Shown: positions 57,849-64,000 of the stretch, one piece after another
Layout: the number at the start of each line of letters is the position of its first letter
Position numbering within the stretch: position 1 is the stretch's first letter
Source: Castanea sativa
Taxonomy: Eukaryota; Streptophyta; Magnoliopsida; Fagales; Fagaceae
DNA length: 64,000 nucleotides
Direction of reading: 5' to 3'
Assembly (NCBI RefSeq): GCF_040712315.1
Contig: NC_134017.1
Location: 50,899,636-50,963,635 of the forward strand
Program-made: the position numbers and the translations under genes
Notes under the pieces: model-generated
Told to the model about the DNA's origin: nothing
Databases searched by the model: none
What the model saw: the letters and a program-made list of their open reading frames with translations, nothing else

Positions 57849-60800
57849 CTACCTCCCTACATGTGAGAAAACTACCTTCCTAAACTCATGTGATGCAGAC
57901 AAGGATCCATAAACTGATGCAGACAAGGATCCATAAACCAGAGCAGCCACAGCCGTGGGGGGAGGAGACACTTCCTTCAATGCATTAATTAAGATTTGGG
58001 AGTCAGACTCAAGCACAAAGTCCTGAATGAGCATGTCTTTTGTAAACTGCAACCCGAGTTCTATGGCCTTTGCTTCGACATCAATAGCACCAAAGGGGAG
58101 ATGTAATTTCTTGCTATGTGCTCCAATCAGTCTTCCACCTTCAACCCGAATCAGAATGCCCACTCCAGTCGATTTATTTGCAGCAAAAACAATTCCATCC
58201 ACATTGATTTTATAAGCGTTTAGAGGAGGAGGGGTCCATGAAGCAGGGCACTTCGTTTTCTGCATAATCTCACCTGCTTGACTGGATTGATACTCCCCTA
58301 AATAATCTAATGCACCATGAATTACTACCTGCCCAATTTTATTCACCCCACCATTCCTCACTTCATTCCTATTACTCCAGCACATCCATGAAATCATGAT
58401 GACCTTCTCCACCGTTTCTTGTTCCCACTTGGCAATCATGACAGCAAACCACAATAAGTCCAGAAAGGAGTTAAAAGGGAAATTCTGGTTCAGTGGGATC
58501 AAATTTGTCATTGCCCAAATTTCTCAAGCCCTTGGGCAAGTCCAAAACAAGTGGCCCGATGATTCCAACTCTGATTTGTACTCGTCACAGCAACCATCAG
58601 TTAAGACCTTCCTTCGCACTAAATTATCCTTTATGGGTAGGATATTCTTACATGCTCTCCAAGTAAAGTGGCGAATTTTATGAGGGATATTTAGCTTCCA
58701 AATGTACTTCCAAAACTTCCGGAAATTGCTGTCATCAGATACCTCCCCAGAAGCAGACCCCAAGCTCATCTCCACGGCCAGCCTGTATGCACTTTTCACA
58801 CTGAAACAACCATTTGTTGTTGACGCCCAAACCTGTCTATCCTCTGGCAGCCTGGAACTCAATGCTATCCCTTGTATCATCTCAGCTTCATGTGGAAGAA
58901 AAAGACTTTGGACAACCTCCTTTTTCCATACCCCTTCATCTACATCAATCAGAGAGTCAACTGTAGCTTCAGATGGCCAGTTAGATGGAGGGGAAACCAC
59001 AATGTGAGATGGCAGAGTAGGCAGCCACTTGTCTCTCCAAATTTGAATGCTACTACCATTACCCACTTGCCATCTGACACCTCTCCTCACTATATCCTGA
59101 GCAGCCATAATACTCCTCCAAACATAGGAGTAATCAGACCTTATTCCAGCCTGCAAAAAGTCACAGTGAGGAAAATATCTCGCCTTGAAAACTTTATACA
59201 CCAAAGAGTCACGACCCAACTGTGACCTCCACCCTTGTTTAGCCAATAGCGCCAGATTAAACTATTTAAGTTCCTTAAACCCCATACCCCCACAAGATTT
59301 AGGGGCACACAACTTATCCCAACTAATCCAAGCCATTTTACGCTCCTCACTACACTGGCCCCACCAAAAATTTCTGATTAAACTAGTCATCTCATCGCAT
59401 AGAGAATCAAGTATCTTGAAACAACTCATGGAGTACGTAGGAATGGCCTAGGCGATAGCTTTTATCAGTACCTCATTTCCAACCTTTGACAAGAGCTTTT
59501 CCTTCCACCCCGTTAGCTTTTTCACTAACTTCTCCTTTATTTCTCAGAACGTAGTCTTTTTATTCCTTCCAACCAACGATGGGAGACCCAAATACTTCTC
59601 ATGTTGTTTAATCTCCTAAGCCTCAAATCTAGATTTGATCTCCTCTTGAATGTTTTTAGCTGTGTTAGGGCAAAAAAAAAAAAAGCGATGTTTTTGCTCA
59701 GTTTAGTTGCTGACCAGATGCTTGTTCATAAGTATTTAGGACTTATTGTAGTGCATCACACTCCTTAGAGGTAGCTTTACAAAAGACAATACTATTGTCT
59801 ACAAAAAATAAGTGAGAGATAGTAGGTCCACCCTGGCAGATAGAAACACCCTCCATCTTACCTACTGACACTGCATTTTTAATCAAAGCAAAAAGGCCTT
59901 CAGCACACAATAAGAATAAGTAGGGAGAAAGAGGGTCACCTTAACAGAGGCCTCGCAATGGGATGATCTGTTTACTCGGCTTGCCATTGATTCTGATGGC
60001 ATAGGTGACTGACGAAATACACTGCATCATTAAGCTTCTCCACCTTGGATGAAAACCCAACTTTTCCATAATTTTCTCTAGACAAGTCCACTCCATCCTA
60101 TCGTACGCCTTACTCATATCAAGTTTCAATGCCACCTCTCCTTTCAATCCCCCTTTCCTTTGATTAATGTGATGCATTGTTTCATACGCGACTAGGACAT
60201 TATCAATGATTAACCTCCCATTCGCAAAAGCGCTTTGGGAGTCACTATTGACAAAAGGCATGATTTTCTTAAGCTTATTCGCCAAGGTTTTTTATGCCAA
60301 TTTGTAAATCACATTACATAAACTAATTGGTCTAAATTTAGTCACTCTTGTACGATTTTTTATTTTAGGGATCAAAACAATATGGGTTTCATTAAAATTT
60401 GGGGGAGAGATACCAAAATTCAAGAAATCCAAGACTGTTTTAGTGACTGTGCTACCCACCAAAGACCAAAAATGTTGAAAGAAAAAGGGTGGCATACCGT
60501 CAGGGCCCAGGGCTTTTAGTGGATACATCTGTTTCAAAGCTCTGTGTACCTCCTTTGCTTGGAACTTTTTAATCAATCTAGCATTCATAGCTTCAGAAAC
60601 CTTGGGTTGGATAGCATTCACAATATCCTTAAAATTCGAACGATTTGAAGAAGTGAATAACTCCGAGTAATAGTCCACAAACACTCTCTCTATTTCCTTT
60701 TCATCTTCCTGCCAAACCTCGTTGTCGTCAAAAACCCCTTCTATCAGATTCTTCTAGGCATGGGCTGAAGCTTTGGCGTGAAAAAACCTTGTATTTTGGT

Positions 60801-61868
60801 CTCCATTCTGAAACCAATTTAGATGAGCCCTCTGCTTCCACATCTCATTTTCTTTCTCAAGCCAACAATTAAGCTCCACCCGTGTATCTCTAAGGCTTCT
60901 ATTCACATCGAGGGAAGACGATTGCAACTCCAACCATTCCAATTGTTTCTATAAGTGGGCGATTTTCAATCCCACATGCCCGAATTCTGATTTATTCCAC
61001 ACTTCCAGCTTTTTCCTACACTCTTCCAAACAACACACAACCGAGAAGTCCAAAGAAGAAAGCAAACCTTCACTCCATGCTTCAGCGACAACCTGCTCAC
61101 ATCTCACATCACCCACCCACATGGACTCAAACCGAAACAACTTCTTTAGCTTACCCTTTTTCGGTTTGTGGATGAAATTTAAAAGCAGCGGACTGTGATT
61201 CGAAACTAAAGAGGACTTGTGATACAGCTTTACCGAAGGGAATAACAAGAACCAGTCTTGGGTCGCCAGGGCTCTACAAGCCTTTCACATATTTGGGTTC
61301 CATCCCTCCTCTAATACAACCAAGTAAACCTCAACCCAACAAAGCCCACTTCCCATAAACCATAGAAATTAATAGTGTTAGTAAACCGAGTCATCTGATA
61401 ATTGGGCCTAGGTGCTCCACTTTCCTTTTCCAAAGAGCAAGTTATCTCGTTGAAATCACCCACCACCATCCACAGAAGCTATGAGTCTATACTTAATTCC
61501 TTTAGTAAATTCTCTGAATTAATCCACAAAGAAGTTTTCTGGTTTTCGTAGAAACCAGTAAGGTGACAAGGACCAAATCTATCAACCCCCTCTATCACGG
61601 CATCAATGTGCGACAATGCAGATTTTTGAACCTCAATTTTAATCTCACACTTCCAAAACGAAGCCAACCCGCCGCTAAGGCCTATACTAGGGACAATAAA
61701 ACTCTTCTGAAAACCACACTGATTGCGAACTATTTTCATCCATTCCACATCTGATTTAGTTTCCATCAAAAAAACAATAGTGAGGTCTTCTATCCTAATT
61801 GCTTTTTTAAAGGCATTAACTGTCTGAGGGTTCCCAAGCCCTCAACAATTCCAGCTAAGGAGACTCAT
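57849..61868 (-). pseudogene. LINE ORF2: endonuclease, RT, zf-RVT, RNase H
   Basis: Start ATG at 61868 gives MSLLSWNC, then TGA where Arg is usual (GLGNPQTVNAF follows), METKSDVEWM and GLSGGLASFWK (endonuclease). RT blocks are in 60684-59941 (PLKALGPDGMPPFFFQHFW, FRPISLCNVIYKL, LKLDMSKAYDRMEW) and, in another frame, GDPLSPYLFLLCAEGL and SHLFFVDNSIVF. The catalytic FADD has become FVDN. zf-RVT lies in 59246-58524 (WRSIMAAQDIVRRGVRWQVG, IPHKIRHFTWRACKNILP). RNase H lies in 58511-57849 (YKINVDGIVF, DVEAKAIELGL, LESDSQILINAL). Confidence 0.9.
57891..57938. repeat. 24-bp tandem duplication inside LINE RNase H
   Basis: TGATGCAGACAAGGATCCAT plus AAAC occurs twice head to tail. It keeps the frame and repeats VYGSLSAS in the protein. 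Confidence 0.95.
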
Positions 61869-63496
61869 TGCTCTCGGCGGGGTTGCTCAGCAACCTCCGC
61901 CGATCCCAAATGTGTAGCAAATAGCACACTTAGTTTTTTTGTTTCCTCCTCCACCTTCAGTTTTTTCTCCTTCTTTTTGTTTAACTCCTCCTGGACCTGT
62001 GTCTCACTTGCTTTACATTTTCGGCCTTCAAGCCCATGTTGGACTTCCTCCATTAAATCTGAATTGGACCTATTAGTTAGTCTTGTCCACTGACCTCTCT
62101 TTATATCCTTCTGTGGAGCGGGCCCAATTCCTATTTTTCCATTTTCACCCGGGCCTTTTGAAGTTTTGTTTTTCCCTAATTTCGCGCTCTTTCTATCCTC
62201 ATTTGTTGCAATCCATCCCGTCAAACCTGCCTCCTTATTCTGACTACCCGGAACTTGGGATATTTGAGCATTTGATTGTCCCTCTAAGCATTCCACCTTA
62301 TTTGCTAGATTTCCACATTCAACCTCTTTCAAAGGGCTTCCTTTAATCCGTTGCACAATATCTATGACTATAGGGTTTGAAATCGGTTGCATGTCTAAGA
62401 TATCCTTATCAATCTCCTCAACAATTGCCTCAAAATCTACTAGTTTATTGTTTACATTTGAAATCCCCCTAATCTCGGGCCCCGAGTTTGAAGCAAATAG
62501 AACTTGGTCTATGTCTTCCGCCGCCACCACCGCCAACTGGCTTTCTTCTCCACCGTCGTATCTGCCTCCATCACAGGTTAGTAACGGATGTCGAGAACCA
62601 CCCTCCTTCCATTGCTCTGCATCCCCCCATGATCTAGATTGACTTGACTCAAAACCCTTCACTTCAATAAACTGTCTTCTAGTCCCACCAAACGAATTTT
62701 CTATAATCCAATGCCCTAACTGCTATTGGTTCGCTGTGAGTGAACCTTTGATTTTTAACCAAATTTTGCACTCCTTATCATCGTGCAAGAACATACCGCA
62801 CCAGAAGCAAATATTGGGGAGTCTTTCGTATTGGAAAGAGACCCAACATTCTAGACCTTCCTCAAAGGTCACTCTCCTTCCCTGGCAAAGAGGACGGGTG
62901 GTATCAATCCTCACCCTGACACATAAGAACGTCCCCCCCCCCCCCTTCCATTTAGAAGCATCACATGGATTAATGAGAGGCCCAATTGTTTCTCCGATCT
63001 CCTTCGCAGTCTCCTCCGTCATAAACTTGTATGGTATGTCATGTATTTGAATCCAAAATGAATAGATCTTGAATTCAATATCTCTAAGAGCCTTGCTACC
63101 ATCAAAGAGCTGAAAAATCACCAAGTGCCTATCGTAAGACCATGGTTCACCGAGAAGGACCTTTTCAACATCGACTTCCAAATCAAAATCAAAAAGTAAA
63201 ATATTATTCCTTGCATTCGTAATATGAAAACTTTCCTTTGTTCTCCAGAGAGGCCTGGATGTGCGAGCCACCGCCTCCATGTTCAAGGCACGTTTAGTGT
63301 AGAACTTAGCTGCCAAAACAAACTCCAACACTTGACGTTTCTTAGACAAAATCACTTTCTTTCCCTCCTTTGCAAATAGCAAAAGGTTATCGCATTTGCG
63401 AGATAACTCCTCCATCCTTAGATTAAAATGTTTCCCCGCCCCACGAAAGGTAAACGCCCTAGCCCTACTAGTAACAGTGTTACTATAGGGAAGCAA
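61865..63496 (-). pseudogene. LINE ORF1 (DUF4283-type RNA-binding protein)
   Basis: The N-terminal part (MEELSRKCDNLLLF, EVDVEKVLLGEPWSYDRHLV, DIEFKIYSFWIQIHDIPYKF) is the DUF4283 domain of plant L1 ORF1. A CCHC knuckle follows (CFWCGMFLHDDKEC). A TAG at about 62723 splits the frame; the remainder to 61865 is Lys/Glu-rich and stays in the same frame. Its stop codon overlaps the ORF2 start as ATGA. Confidence 0.9.
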
Positions 63497-63549
63497 TCAC
63501 TTCTTTCACATAGAGAAAGGAAACGCTAATACTACAAAGCAAAGCCTAA

Positions 63550-64000
63550 GGCTGCGTTTGTTTCGGCTGAAAAGCATTTCCTGGTGTAAAATAATTTAAG
63601 GTGGAACTATTTTCGGGAAAGGAAAATAATTTCTACTGTTTGGTTGCAATTTTAAAATTATATTAGAAAATAATTTCAAGTGTTTGGTAACATTCTGAAA
63701 ATGCAAATTTTCTACTAATTTCTCATATTTCCTCAGCTTCCAAACAAAATTTATATCAAAAAATTCACCACCACCCACACAACACCCACAGAAAATCCAC
63801 CACCACCCACACACCAGCACCACACAACACAAAAACCACCAAAACACCACCACCCACACCATCGCAACAACAACAAAAAAACTAGAGATCAAAAGCCACC
63901 AAAACACCAAAAAATCAGAGATCAAAAGCCACCAAAACATCACCACCCACACCACCACAACAGCAACAAAAAAATCAGAGATCAAAGAAAGAAAGATTGA
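63550..64000 (+). mobile_element. left part of a Harbinger-like element, cut by the window end
   Basis: It begins TAA|GGCTGCGTTTGTTTCGGC, the GGCTNCGTTTGTTT end typical of PIF/Harbinger MITEs and related to the 6139-6451 element. A C/A-rich stretch of (CACCACCCA)-type repeats follows (63765-63960). The long minus-strand frame of Trp/Val/Phe there is the repeat read backwards. Confidence 0.6.

Larger units (their letters stand above)
57677..63540 (-). mobile_element. L1-type LINE with C-terminal RNase H, near full length
   Basis: Minus strand: ORF1 (63496-61865), ORF2 (61868 to about 57849), a short 3' UTR and an A-tail seen as a T-run at 57677-57696. Endonuclease, RT, zf-RVT and RNase H follow the order of plant L1 elements. 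Many stops and frameshifts make it dead. No target duplication was found, so the 5' border near 63540 is approximate; a Harbinger-like element starts at 63550. Confidence 0.92.

Noticed and set aside
58027..59451. Plus-strand frames of 60-117 codons
   Set aside because: All are shadows of LINE ORF2 on the minus strand.
63596..63985. 129-codon minus-strand frame rich in Trp, Val and Phe
   Set aside because: It is the CACCACCCA-type repeat of the Harbinger-like element read backwards, not a membrane protein.

Overview
This is plant nuclear DNA, almost certainly from a woody eudicot. The introns are GT-AG, the intergenic DNA is AT-rich, and the window holds a cytokinin-type histidine kinase gene and a dense set of plant mobile elements (Ty3/gypsy Tat elements with an archaeal-type second RNase H, L1-type LINEs, tRNA-derived SINEs, Harbinger and Mutator MITEs, Helitron-like ends). 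The flavour of the gypsy proteins suggests Fagaceae or a relative, but that is an impression, not a measurement. Only one gene looks intact: a seven-exon CKI1-type hybrid histidine kinase (11548-17313, + strand, 1160 aa predicted).

Layout. 1-2.7 kb: LINE debris and a truncated MSH6 mismatch-repair pseudogene (- strand) with an in-frame TGA; its broken Walker A exon abuts a 40-bp block that recurs at 19.04 kb. 2.7-11 kb: AT-rich DNA with a SINE, a Harbinger MITE, a possible solo LTR and an ancient copy of the CKI1 5' flank. 11-17.6 kb: the CKI1-like gene, with a Mutator-type MITE (9-bp target duplication) in its 5' flank and a retroposed transcript tail (14-bp target duplication) in its last intron. 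17.6-27.7 kb: decayed DNA with exon-like relics, a possible solo LTR, a 1055-bp Harbinger-type element, a 323-bp tandem duplication inside a MITE relic, and minisatellites.

27714-38946: Tat element 1 on the + strand (11.2 kb). Its 709-bp LTRs differ at six sites that I counted, yet gag and pol carry several stops and frameshifts. 39-42 kb: a tRNA-derived SINE and an F-box pseudogene. 42.2-54.8 kb: two related Helitron-like segments. The second encloses Tat element 2 (- strand, 44853-52375), an older deletion derivative in which the primer-binding site is joined straight to RNase H. 57.7-63.5 kb: a nearly full-length but dead L1-type LINE on the - strand. From 63550 a Harbinger-like element runs off the window.

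The most interesting system is inside the two Tat elements. Between pol and the 3' LTR both carry a tandem-repeat array and then a separate gene on the opposite strand to gag-pol. This antisense gene resembles the plant 'putative gypsy type transposon' family (Transposase_28-like), followed by acidic and coiled-coil parts. Two introns sit at the same places and in the same phases in both diverged elements. Each gene has its own TATA box, preceded by an E2F-like GCGGGAA site. The arrays (153-bp and about 80-bp units) derive from one monomer; the 153-bp unit is a diverged dimer. The antisense gene therefore looks like a conserved, separately transcribed module of the retrotransposon lineage. Its function cannot be read from the sequence.
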